Assembly: GCF_030323145.1 (NCBI RefSeq)
Contig: NZ_CP100470.1
Coordinates: 4,877,001 to 4,941,000 of the forward strand
Direction: 5' to 3'
From: Mesorhizobium sp. C432A
Lineage (GTDB): Bacteria > Pseudomonadota > Alphaproteobacteria > Rhizobiales > Rhizobiaceae
Length of the DNA: 64,000 bases
How positions within the stretch are numbered: position 1 is the stretch's first letter; each line of letters opens with the position of its first letter. Shown piece by piece: positions 36,731 through 45,049 of this stretch. The notes below the pieces were generated by a model. The model saw only the letters and a program-made list of their open reading frames with translations, ran no database searches and was not told the origin of the DNA. The position numbers were made by a program, and so were the translations under genes.

Positions 36731-38656
36731 ATGGCCGAGATTCGAGCCCAACGCCGCCTTGCCGCGATTCTAGCTGCTGATGTCGTTGGCTTTTCGCGCC
36801 TCATGGAGCACGACGAGGCTGGCACACTGGCCGCTCTCAAAGCGCGGCGGCGCGATGTTCTGGTTCCATTGGTTGCCCGGTACCACGGCCGCGTGGTCAA
36901 GGTGATGGGCGACGGTGTGCTGGTGGAATTTGGCAGTGCGGTTGATGCCGTCCAATGCGCCGTCGAACTGCAGAAGGGTTTTACCGGGGCCAACGAGAGC
37001 GTGGCCGAGCCCTACCGCATCGTCCTGCGTATCGGCATCAATCTGGGCGACGTCATCGTAGAGGGCAGCGATCTCTATGGCGACGGTGTCAACGTGGCAG
37101 CCCGGCTGGAGGGTCTGGCTGAGCCCGGGGGCATCTACGTCTCCGCCACCGTGCACGATCATGTCACCGGTAAGCTGACATTGGCGTTCGACGATCTCGG
37201 CGAGCACGCGCTCAAGAATATCGCAAAGCCGGTGCAGGTTTACCGCGCCGGAACAGGCGGGACCGGCAAACACGCGGTGCAACCGGTGCATCAACTCCCG
37301 GATAAACCATCGATCGCGGTTCTGCCCTTTGTCAACATGAGCGGCGATCCTGAGCAGGAGTACTTTTCCGACGGCATCACCGAGGACATTATCACCGACC
37401 TTTCGAAGGTGTCCGGGCTCTCCGTGGTCGCGCGTAATACCGTCTTTACCTTCAAGGGCAAGGCGGTATTGATCGAGGAAGTGGCGAAGAAGCTGAATGT
37501 TGCCTACGTCCTGGAGGGAAGTGTACGCAAGGCTGGAGGACGGGTGCGCATCACGGCTCAGCTAATCAATGGTCTTGGCGGTGACCATACCTGGGCCGAG
37601 CGATATGACCGGACGCTGGACGATATCTTCAAACTGCAGGACGAGATTTCCAAGACCATAGTCGATGTCCTCAAAGTGAAGCTGTTGCCCGAAGAACTGG
37701 AGACTATTACAAACCGCTCGACCGACAACCCAGAGGCTTACGAGACGCTGTTGATGGGCAGGTCGTTCCTCAACAGGGGAGTCGAGACGAAGTTTATCAA
37801 AACAGCGCAGCGACTGTTTGCTAGAGCTGTTGAAGTTGACCCAAATTATGCGCGCGCTTATGCCGCTTTGGCTGATTGTGAGTGGCTTCTGTTAACTTGC
37901 AACGATCCCGACGCCAGCTTCGAGGCAGTCCTTTCCAACAGCTCACGGGCGCTGGAACTTGAGCCAGGTCTCGCCGACGCCCATGCATCACGTGGCGGGG
38001 CCTTGTTCGTAAATGGCCGGTATGCCGAGGCGGAAGTCGAGTTCGAGCGAGCTTTAGAATTAGACGCTAGCTCTTCCGATACCTATTTCGCTTACGGCCG
38101 GAATTGTTTCATTCAAGGTCAATACGAGAAAGCTGCCGGTCTGTACCAGCGTGCTGTATCGTTGTCACCCGATGACTATCGGGTCTGGACCAATCTAGGG
38201 ATGGTCAATGTTTCACTCGGCCGCAGCGACGACGCCAAGGAAGCAGCAAGGCAAGGTGTGCTGCGAGTGGAAAAGGAAGTCAAAGCGCATCCCGACAATG
38301 CCACCGCGCTATGTTACGGTGCCGCAATGCTGGCAGAAATTGGCGAGATTGAACGCGCGCTGTCGTGGGCCTCTCGTGGGGAAATGTTCGCCGGAGACAA
38401 CATTCCGGTTCAGTACAACTTAGGCTGTTTTTATGCGAAGCTGGGCAAGACGGAGCAGGCTATCGATTGCCTTGAACGTCAGCTAACTGCATCACATGCT
38501 TACCTCGTTTTGCGCGTGCCTTGGATGCGTCAAGATAGCGACCTCGACTCGCTCCGCGCTCATCCCCGTTATATCGCGCTTGTCAATCGGATGGTGGCCC
38601 AAATAACCGCGACTGGGGCTCGAATATCAGCAGGCCACGAGGGAGTGAAGCATTGA
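36731..38656 (+). CDS. Class III adenylate/guanylate cyclase with TPR repeats
   Basis: A 641-residue protein. Residues 1-165 form a class III cyclase homology domain with both metal-binding aspartates, D17 (ADVVGFSRLM) and D61 (VMGDGVLVEF), so activity is likely. Residues about 195-325 form a TolB/FlgO-like domain (PSIAVLPFVNMSGDPEQEYF, DGITEDIITDLSKVSGLSVV). From about 340 to 600 there are TPR repeats (YARAYAALADCEWLL, GRYAEAEVEFERALELD, GQYEKAAGLYQRAVSLSPDD). This arrangement is a much-expanded family in Mesorhizobium and Bradyrhizobium. It should make cAMP; the trigger is unknown. Codon use in the 3' third is a little less GC-rich than in the neighbours. Confidence 0.9.
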   Translation: MAEIRAQRRLAAILAADVVGFSRLMEHDEAGTLAALKARRRDVLVPLVARYHGRVVKVMGDGVLVEFGSAVDAVQCAVELQKGFTGANESVAEPYRIVLRIGINLGDVIVEGSDLYGDGVNVAARLEGLAEPGGIYVSATVHDHVTGKLTLAFDDLGEHALKNIAKPVQVYRAGTGGTGKHAVQPVHQLPDKPSIAVLPFVNMSGDPEQEYFSDGITEDIITDLSKVSGLSVVARNTVFTFKGKAVLIEEVAKKLNVAYVLEGSVRKAGGRVRITAQLINGLGGDHTWAERYDRTLDDIFKLQDEISKTIVDVLKVKLLPEELETITNRSTDNPEAYETLLMGRSFLNRGVETKFIKTAQRLFARAVEVDPNYARAYAALADCEWLLLTCNDPDASFEAVLSNSSRALELEPGLADAHASRGGALFVNGRYAEAEVEFERALELDASSSDTYFAYGRNCFIQGQYEKAAGLYQRAVSLSPDDYRVWTNLGMVNVSLGRSDDAKEAARQGVLRVEKEVKAHPDNATALCYGAAMLAEIGEIERALSWASRGEMFAGDNIPVQYNLGCFYAKLGKTEQAIDCLERQLTASHAYLVLRVPWMRQDSDLDSLRAHPRYIALVNRMVAQITATGARISAGHEGVKH

Positions 38657-38888
38657 CCCTGAATATGATGCCCAGAAAATGAGTTGGTTGAGGGCAGGTC
38701 CGTTCCAGGCGCAACTACGCCCTCAAGCGCGGTCGCCGGTAATGTCCGCTGTCAGGTGGTGGCACAAGTCAACTTTAACGGCCGACATGGGGCGCAAAGC
38801 AGCCTTCCGCAGCGTCGAAGTCAAAGAACTTGGGGGCAGAACCTGCCATTCACCACGCTCAGCTTCATGATCCAAACAGTCCCTGCGG

Positions 38889-39803
38889 TCAAATGCGATG
38901 GCGGAGCGCGTCGATGATCACCGCCATTGCAGGGGAGAGCTGCCGCCTGCTTGGATAGTAGAGGTGATAGCCGGCAAATGGCGGGCTCCAGTCGTCAAGC
39001 ACGAGCCTGAGGCGTCCCTCGGCGATGTGGTGGCTGACGAGGTTTTCCGGGACATAGGCGATGCCAAAACCGCTTGTCGCAGCCTCGATCATGGGAATGG
39101 ACGAATTGAAGGTGAGTTGGCCTTCCACCCGCACACGAAGGTCGCGGCCATCCCTGGCGAATTCCCAGGCATACAATCCACCGAACGTCGCCTGCCGCAT
39201 ATTGATGCAGTCGTGATCGACCAGGTCCTGGGGCGCGGTCGGAACCGGATGGCGGGAAAAGTAGTCCGGCGAAGCCACGGCCACGAGCCTCCAATCCGGC
39301 CCGATGCGCACTGCGATCATGTCCCGGTCGATGCTCTCGCCAAGCCGCACGCCTGCATCGAAGCGCTCCTCCACAATGTTCTTCATGCCGTTGTCGCTGT
39401 AGAGCTCGACCCGCACGTCTGGATTGTCGTTGAGCAAGGGCTGGAGCTTCGGCCAGACGGTCGTCTGGAGCGCATGGTCGGACAGGGTGATGCGGACCGT
39501 TCCGGAGGGCTTGTCGCGAAAGGCCACCAGGCTTGCGAGGTCGGATTCGATTTCCTCGAAGCGGGGAACAAGAGATTGGAATAGTCGCTCGCCGGCCTCG
39601 GTCGGAGAGACGCTCCGCGTCGTACGCGTCAGCAGGCGGACGCCAAGGCGAGCTTCAAGCTCCTTGATTGTCGAACTCAGGGTCGACTGCGAGGTTCCGA
39701 GCTTTGCCGCCGCCCTGGTGAAGCTGCGCTCCCGGGCGACCGCCACGAACCAGAGCAGATCCTTCATGCCATCGCGCTGCACAGGGCACCTCCCGTCGGA
39801 CAT
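38889..39803 (-). CDS. LysR-family transcriptional regulator
   Basis: A 304-residue LysR protein: HTH at about 15-70 (MKDLLWFVAVARERSFTRAA, AKLGTSQSTLSSTIKELEAR), effector domain at about 100-300 with GTVRITLSDHALQTTVWPKL. It is divergent from an MFS gene that heads a six-gene cassette, so it is probably its regulator. A Met at codon 13 is a possible later start. The effector is unknown; the cassette suggests an aldehyde- or xenobiotic-like compound. Confidence 0.88.
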   Translation of the reverse strand: MSDGRCPVQRDGMKDLLWFVAVARERSFTRAAAKLGTSQSTLSSTIKELEARLGVRLLTRTTRSVSPTEAGERLFQSLVPRFEEIESDLASLVAFRDKPSGTVRITLSDHALQTTVWPKLQPLLNDNPDVRVELYSDNGMKNIVEERFDAGVRLGESIDRDMIAVRIGPDWRLVAVASPDYFSRHPVPTAPQDLVDHDCINMRQATFGGLYAWEFARDGRDLRVRVEGQLTFNSSIPMIEAATSGFGIAYVPENLVSHHIAEGRLRLVLDDWSPPFAGYHLYYPSRRQLSPAMAVIIDALRHRI

Positions 39804-39920
39804 TCATATCATGAGCAGATAAGTCCATGCGGATTGCTTAGTCTACTTAAATGGGTTCCCCTGCAATATCTTCCAGCAGCGACGGGAATTTGCGGCTGAT
39901 CCGTCCGGCGCTTTGCCAGG

Positions 39921-41120
39921 ATGCCAATCATGGAAACCACATACGACACAAGGCTTGTTGAAAACCGCGCCGCATGGGGCGCGGTGTTGTCGATGGCGCT
40001 GTGTGTTTTCGTGCTCATCGCATCGGAATTCATGCCCGTCAGCCTGCTGTCGCCGCTAGCGGCCGATCTCGGCATCACCGAGGGCCGGGCGGGACAGGCG
40101 ATCTCGATTTCGGGCGCTTTCGCCGTCGTGACCAGCCTGCTGGTCGCCGGCCTCACGCGCCACATCGACCGCCGACTGGTCGTGACCGGCTTCACCCTCC
40201 TCCTCATCGTGTCCGGTCTGGCTGTCACCTTCGCGCCGAACTACGCGTTGCTCATGGTCGGCCGGGCGCTGCTCGGCATCGCGATCGGTGGCTTCTGGTC
40301 GATGTCGACCGCGATCGTCATGCGCCTCGTGCCGCAAGACATGGTTCCGAAGGGTCTCGCCATGCTGAACGCCGGCAATGCCATTGCGGCCACCATCGCC
40401 GCGCCGCTGGGCAGTTTTCTTGGCGCCTCTGTCGGCTGGCGCGGCGCTTTCTTCCTCGTCGTGCCGTTTGGCCTCCTGGCGCTGGCCTGGCAGTGGACAA
40501 GCCTGCCGGCGCTGCCGCCGCGCCGCAGGAATCGTGCCGGCAATCCGCTGGCGCTGCTCGGCCGTCTTCCCGTCGCCACCGGCATGGCGTCGATCATGAT
40601 GCTGTTCATGGGCCAGTTCGCGCTCTTCACCTATCTGCGGCCCTTCCTCGAGAACGTCACCCGGCTCGACATCGCCGCCCTCTCGGCGGTCCTGCTGGCG
40701 ATGGGGCTGGCCGGGGTGCTCGGCACATGGTGCGTCGGCCGGCTTCTGCGCACGCGTCTGTTCAGCATCCTCACCGTCATCCCGCTGGTCATGGCTGCGC
40801 TGGCCGCCGCGCTCATCGCGCTCGGTGCACTCCCGGGTCCCACAGCGCTGCTGCTCGTTGCCTGGGGCTTCTTCGGCATGGCCGCGCCGGTTGGTTGGGG
40901 CACGTGGCTCAGCCGAACATTGCCGAACGACGCGGAGGCCGGCGGCGGGTTGCAGGTAGCCGTGATCCAGCTCGCCATCACCGGCGGCGCCGCGATCGGC
41001 GGCACGCTGTTCGATACGGCCGGCTGGTGGGCACCGTTCACTCTGGGCGCGCTGCTGCTCTGCGGATCGGCGCTCGCCGCCCTCGCCGCAGCGCATATGG
41101 CCCGGAGGTCTTTGCCATGA
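39921..41120 (+). CDS. MFS transporter (drug/nucleoside-export type)
   Basis: A 399-residue inner-membrane protein with about twelve helices. The family-specific loops are seen: the first helix ends FVLIASEFMPVSLLSPLAAD and the loop between helices 2 and 3 is GLTRHIDRRL. Relatives include AraJ/NepI/YdhP-type exporters. It heads the cassette and is divergent from lysR. Its stop overlaps the next start by ATGA, so the second gene is coupled. The start could also be at METTY, three codons later. Substrate unknown. Confidence 0.85.
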   Translation: MPIMETTYDTRLVENRAAWGAVLSMALCVFVLIASEFMPVSLLSPLAADLGITEGRAGQAISISGAFAVVTSLLVAGLTRHIDRRLVVTGFTLLLIVSGLAVTFAPNYALLMVGRALLGIAIGGFWSMSTAIVMRLVPQDMVPKGLAMLNAGNAIAATIAAPLGSFLGASVGWRGAFFLVVPFGLLALAWQWTSLPALPPRRRNRAGNPLALLGRLPVATGMASIMMLFMGQFALFTYLRPFLENVTRLDIAALSAVLLAMGLAGVLGTWCVGRLLRTRLFSILTVIPLVMAALAAALIALGALPGPTALLLVAWGFFGMAAPVGWGTWLSRTLPNDAEAGGGLQVAVIQLAITGGAAIGGTLFDTAGWWAPFTLGALLLCGSALAALAAAHMARRSLP

Positions 41121-41587
41121 CGATCGAACGTGCGCCGCTCAGCCGCCGGACATTGCTCGGCGTCGCGCTCGCGGTGGCGGCCCTGCCTCGCACAGCCGCC
41201 AGCCAGGAAAGCCAATCTCCCGTCAGCCAGGAGCCCACCGAAATGAAGATCAGGATGGTTTTCAACGGCCGCATCATGACCGCCACGCTCTACGACAATC
41301 CCTCGGCGCGCGACTTCTTCTCCATGCTGCCGCTCGAGCTCGAGATCGATGACTACGCCCATAACGAGAAGATCGCCTATCTGACACGCAAGCTGACCGA
41401 GGAGGGAAGCGGCCCGTTCGCCGACGAGCAGCCCTATGACCTGTGCTATTTCATGCCCTGGGGCAACCTGGCCATGTTCTACGCCGACTACCGCCATCCC
41501 GGGCTGATCAGGCTTGGCCGCTTCGACGAGGGCGAGCAGGCCCTGCACATTCGGGGCAAATTCCCGCTTCGCATCGAACGCATTTGA
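41117..41587 (+). CDS. Exported cyclophilin-like fold protein
   Basis: A 156-residue protein. Residues 1-30 form a Tat-like signal ([19 protein letters not shown]). The mature domain [58 protein letters not shown] matches the cyclophilin-like family (formerly DUF369-related), which has the fold of peptidyl-prolyl isomerases; activity is unproven. The start overlaps the MFS stop by ATGA. It is cotranscribed with the cupin and dehydrogenase genes. Confidence 0.8.
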   Translation: MTIERAPLSRRTLLGVALAVAALPRTAASQESQSPVSQEPTEMKIRMVFNGRIMTATLYDNPSARDFFSMLPLELEIDDYAHNEKIAYLTRKLTEEGSGPFADEQPYDLCYFMPWGNLAMFYADYRHPGLIRLGRFDEGEQALHIRGKFPLRIERI

Positions 41588-41606
41588 GGACGCAAAGGAG
41601 ATCACC

Positions 41607-42002
41607 ATGGACATTCTTCGCGCCGGCACCAGGCCTTCCGGCAAGGGACCATCTGACTGGTTCACCGGAACGGTGCGGATCGATCCGCTCTTCAATCCCT
41701 TCGACGCCGAGCGGGTTCAAGGCGCACAGGTGACCTTCGAGCCCGGCGCCCGCACCGCCTGGCACACGCATCCGCTCGGCCAGACGCTGATCGTCGTCTC
41801 CGGCCTGGGCCGCGTGCAGCGCGAAGGTGGCCCGGTCGAGGAAATCCATCCGGGCGATGTCGTCTGGTTCGCGCCCGGCGAAAAGCACTGGCACGGCGCG
41901 TCGCCTCAGACCGCCATGACCCACATCGCCCTCCAGGAGGTCAAGGACGGCAAGGTCGTGGACTGGCTGGAACATGTCAGCGACGCCGACTACGGCACCT
42001 GA
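41607..42002 (+). CDS. Cupin-domain protein ((R)-mandelonitrile lyase-like)
   Basis: A 131-residue cytoplasmic single-domain cupin. Motif 1 is [17 protein letters not shown] and motif 2 [19 protein letters not shown], giving the histidines for a bound metal. Similar small cupins are annotated as mandelonitrile lyases or carboxymuconolactone-associated proteins; the true reaction is not readable. The ATG at 41607 follows AAGGAGATC. It lies 19 bases after the cyclophilin-like gene and 25 before the dehydrogenase. Confidence 0.85.
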   Translation: MDILRAGTRPSGKGPSDWFTGTVRIDPLFNPFDAERVQGAQVTFEPGARTAWHTHPLGQTLIVVSGLGRVQREGGPVEEIHPGDVVWFAPGEKHWHGASPQTAMTHIALQEVKDGKVVDWLEHVSDADYGT

Positions 42003-42027
42003 TCTTCTCCCCTCGAAAGGAACCAAC

Positions 42028-43044
42028 ATGCTTGCAACCGTTCTTCACAAACCGGGCGACATACGCTGCGAGGAAATCGCCGATCCGAAAATCATGCGGC
42101 CGACGGACGCCATCATCAAGCTGTCGGCAAGCTGCATCTGCGGCTCGGACCTGTGGCCCTATCGCGGGCTGCAGCCGGTCGCCGGGCCGATGCATATGGG
42201 CCACGAATATTGCGGCATCGTCGTCGAGGTCGGCGCAGAGGTGCGCACGGTCCGCCCCGGCCAGTTCGTCGTCGGGTCGTTCTGCCTCTCGGACAACACC
42301 TGCCCGCATTGCCGCTTCGGCTTCCAGTCGTCTTGTGTGCAGCGCGAGTTCATGTCGGGCGCGCAGGCGCCTTACGCCCGCGTACCGCTGGCCGATGGCA
42401 CACTGGTCGCCACCGCCGAGGTGCCGCCGGCCGAACTCATCCCTGACCTGCTGGCTGTGTCCGATGTGCTCGGCACCGGCTGGTATGCGGCCGACGCAGC
42501 CGAGGTCCGCGAAGGATCGACGGTGGTCGTGGTCGGCGATGGTGCGGTCGGCCTGATGGGCGTGCTTGCGGCCAAGGAGATGGGCGCCGAGCGCATCATC
42601 GCCATGAGCCGGCACGCCAGCCGCCAAAAGCTCGCCCGTGAGTTCGGCGCCACCGAAATCGTCGCTGAGCGCGGCGAGGAAGGCGTGGCCCTCATCAAGG
42701 AACTCACCAAGGGCGTCGGCGCGGACTCCGTGCTGGAATGCGTCGGCACGGGAGAATCCTTCGACCAGGCGCTGGCCTGCTCCCGCCCCGGCGGCACCAT
42801 CGGCTATGTCGGCGTGCCGCATGGCGTGAACTTCGACGGCCAAAAACTATTCTTCGGCCAGAAACGAATGCTGGGCGGCCCGGCGCCGGTGCGCCGTTTC
42901 CTGCCCGACCTGATGGACCGTGTGCTGCAAGGTCGGATCAAGCCCGGCAAGGTCTTCGACCTCAAGCTGCCGCTGGCCGAGGTCGCTGAAGGCTACCGCG
43001 CCATGGACGAGCGTCGCGCCATCAAGGTCATGCTTTCGGTGTGA
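42028..43044 (+). CDS. Zinc-dependent alcohol dehydrogenase
   Basis: A 338-residue medium-chain dehydrogenase. The catalytic zinc site is visible in CICGSDLWPYRG and GHEYCGIV, and the structural zinc in the four cysteines of CLSDNTCPHCRFGFQSSC. The cofactor-binding Rossmann motif is VVVVGDGAVGLMG. It should interconvert an alcohol and an aldehyde or ketone with NAD(P). A fourth gene of the LysR-linked cassette, it has AAAGGAACC before the ATG at 42028. Substrate unknown. Confidence 0.9.
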   Translation: MLATVLHKPGDIRCEEIADPKIMRPTDAIIKLSASCICGSDLWPYRGLQPVAGPMHMGHEYCGIVVEVGAEVRTVRPGQFVVGSFCLSDNTCPHCRFGFQSSCVQREFMSGAQAPYARVPLADGTLVATAEVPPAELIPDLLAVSDVLGTGWYAADAAEVREGSTVVVVGDGAVGLMGVLAAKEMGAERIIAMSRHASRQKLAREFGATEIVAERGEEGVALIKELTKGVGADSVLECVGTGESFDQALACSRPGGTIGYVGVPHGVNFDGQKLFFGQKRMLGGPAPVRRFLPDLMDRVLQGRIKPGKVFDLKLPLAEVAEGYRAMDERRAIKVMLSV

Positions 43045-43099
43045 GCAAAGATCGGGCGGACGGCCTGTGCGCACCCACAACTCAGAAAAGGGACAACAT

Positions 43100-43534
43100 A
43101 TGACGATGAGATTGAAGATTGCCGCCCTTGCGCTTGCGCTTTCGGTCGCCACGCCGGCTTTCTCGCAAGAATCCGCGATCATCGGCGCATGGCGCATGAT
43201 TTCGCTCGAGGCCGGCGCCGAGGGAAACCTGAAGCCCGTGCCATATTCCGGCCAGGTCATCTTCACCGGGGCCGGCACCCTCTCTGTGCAGGCGCAGAAC
43301 CCCGACGCCAAGGCGCCGGACACGCCTTACACGGCGAATGGCTACGAAGCCTATTACGGGCCGGTCGCCATCAACGACCAGGACAAGACCTTCGTCATCA
43401 CCATCGAGTCCTCCCTGGTCCGCGACCTCGTCGGCAAGAGCATGAAACGCAAATTCGAGGTCTCGGACAACAAACTGGTCCTCACGCCTGACAACCCGGC
43501 CGAAGGCTGGCGCGTGACCTACGAACGCTACTGA
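43100..43534 (+). CDS. Exported lipocalin-like domain protein
   Basis: A 144-residue protein with a signal peptide at 1-22 (LKIAALALALSVATPAFSQ). The domain IIGAWRMISLEAGAEGNLKP, with VPYSGQVIFTGAGTLSVQ and a terminal EGWRVTYERY, fits the lipocalin-like_5 type of small beta-barrel proteins common in alphaproteobacteria. It may bind a hydrophobic ligand in the periplasm. The start at 43100 follows AAAAGGGAC. Same cassette, 55 bases after the dehydrogenase. Confidence 0.75.
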   Translation: MTMRLKIAALALALSVATPAFSQESAIIGAWRMISLEAGAEGNLKPVPYSGQVIFTGAGTLSVQAQNPDAKAPDTPYTANGYEAYYGPVAINDQDKTFVITIESSLVRDLVGKSMKRKFEVSDNKLVLTPDNPAEGWRVTYERY

Positions 43535-43554
43535 TCCGAACAGTTGGGCTGCCG

Positions 43555-44745
43555 ATGGCCAAAATGGCGCGGATTCCAGACCGAGATGGCGTCATGGCGG
43601 AGCTGGTGCCGATCATGGCGGCCGTCTTCGCCGGCTTCCTGCTGATCGGCCTGGCGCTACCCGTCCTGCCGCTGCATCTTCACCAGCAGCTCGGCTTCGG
43701 CCCCTTCGCAGTCGGGCTAGTGACGGGCAGCCAGTTCGTCGCCTCGATGCTGTCGCGCATCGGGGCTGGCAACTATGCCGATGGGCGCGGCGGCAAGCGC
43801 GCCGTCGTCGTCGGCCTCGTTGCCGCTGCCCTTGCCGGGCTATTTTACCTCGGCTCGCTGGCATTGCTCGACCGGCCGGTAGCGTCCGCATCGGCGCTGT
43901 TCGCCGGACGGGCGGTGCTGGGCGCGTCCGAGAGCTTCATCATCACCGGCGGCGTCGCCTGGGGCCTCTCCGTTGCGGGCGGACAGAACTCCGGAAAAGT
44001 CATAGCATGGGTGGGCACGGCGATGTTTGCGGCGCTCGCGCTGGGGGCGCCGGTCGGATCTGCGCTTTATGCGGCGAGCGGTTTCACCGCGATCGCGCTC
44101 GCGACGATCCTCCTGCCGCTGGCGACGCTGCTTGCCATCCTGCCGATGCGCGGCACCGGCGCCGCCGCGGGCAGCGTGCCGCAGTCATGGAGGAGCGTGG
44201 CGAAAGCGGTCTGGCTTCCTGGCGTCGGAGCTGCTTTCAGCAGCCTCGGCTATGGTGCTATTCTGGGCTTCGGCGCCCTGCTCTTCGCCGAGCGGGGCTG
44301 GCAGCCGGTATGGCTTCCGTTCACGGCCTATGCCGCGTCGCTGATCGTGGCAAGGCTGTGCTTCGGCCACCTGCCCGACAGGCTTGGGGGCGCACGCGTC
44401 GCTGTGATCTTCGTTGTGGTCGAGGCGGCAGGGCTGATGCTGATCTGGCTTGCGACCGGGCCTGTTGTCGCCGCGATCGGAGCGGGCCTGACTGGCCTCG
44501 GCTACTCGCTGGTCTATCCCGGCCTCGGCGCCGAGGCCGTAAGCCGTCTTCCGTCGCGCAGCCGCGGCCTGGCCATGGGACTCTACACCGTCTTCCTCGA
44601 CGTGGCGCTCGGCTTCGGCAGTCCGGCGCTCGGCCTGGTCGCTGCGTCGACCGGGCTGCAATTCGTCTTCTTCGCCGTCGCGGCGGCGACGCTTCCGGCG
44701 TTGGGCATCGCTCTGCTGCTGGGTCGCCGTAGCGCTCCATTATAG
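43555..44745 (+). CDS. MFS transporter (YhhS/YfcJ type)
   Basis: A 396-residue inner-membrane protein with about twelve helices. The segment GAGNYADGRGGKRAVVVGLV is the MFS loop after helix 2, and FLDVALGFGSPALGLVA is typical of the YhhS/UPF0226 group. Starts at 43555, 20 bases after the lipocalin-like gene, ending the LysR-linked cassette; an internal Met at codon 14 is also possible. Members of this group export sugars or herbicide-like compounds; the substrate is unknown. Confidence 0.85.
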   Translation: MAKMARIPDRDGVMAELVPIMAAVFAGFLLIGLALPVLPLHLHQQLGFGPFAVGLVTGSQFVASMLSRIGAGNYADGRGGKRAVVVGLVAAALAGLFYLGSLALLDRPVASASALFAGRAVLGASESFIITGGVAWGLSVAGGQNSGKVIAWVGTAMFAALALGAPVGSALYAASGFTAIALATILLPLATLLAILPMRGTGAAAGSVPQSWRSVAKAVWLPGVGAAFSSLGYGAILGFGALLFAERGWQPVWLPFTAYAASLIVARLCFGHLPDRLGGARVAVIFVVVEAAGLMLIWLATGPVVAAIGAGLTGLGYSLVYPGLGAEAVSRLPSRSRGLAMGLYTVFLDVALGFGSPALGLVAASTGLQFVFFAVAAATLPALGIALLLGRRSAPL

Positions 44746-45049
44746 ACAGCTCGCCGGCGCCGTCCGCATGAGGTTCGCTCATAGTCTCTTTCCGGGTCGC
44801 CACCAACGCTGAAGCCCTCCCCCGCAAGGTGCAGCGAGCGGCCGGCCAAGCTCCCCGCCCAGACACACTCCAGAAACAAAATTCAACAGTTCGGAAAAAC
44901 CGGCGAAAAGATCGGGTGGCATAAGCTTCCCGGTCGGGATTCCGGGCACTTCCTTTTTGGAAGCCCTCCACCAACAAAATCGCAGCGGCGGCACAAGCCT
45001 GTTCCGGCGGCGGCATGAACAGCCGGGCAATGCCCCAGGACGAGAGAGT
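44746..45049. other. Intergenic region upstream of the Pls-like synthetase
   Basis: About 300 bases between two genes of the same direction. The middle (near 44870-44960) is AT-richer and likely holds the promoter. No clear -35/-10 pair, riboswitch or regulator gene is seen. AGGACGAGAG at 45037-45046 is the ribosome site of the synthetase gene. The gap suggests that the synthetase operon has its own promoter, separate from the MFS cassette. Confidence 0.45.

Noticed and set aside
38657..38888. Short frame at 38679-38870 as a gene
   Set aside because: No ribosome site, no conserved sequence; it lies in the gap between the cyclase gene and the 3' end of lysR.
38657..38888. tRNA or other RNA gene in the larger intergenic gaps
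   Set aside because: I searched the gaps by eye for cloverleaf signatures (GTTCNA with matching acceptor arms) and saw none.
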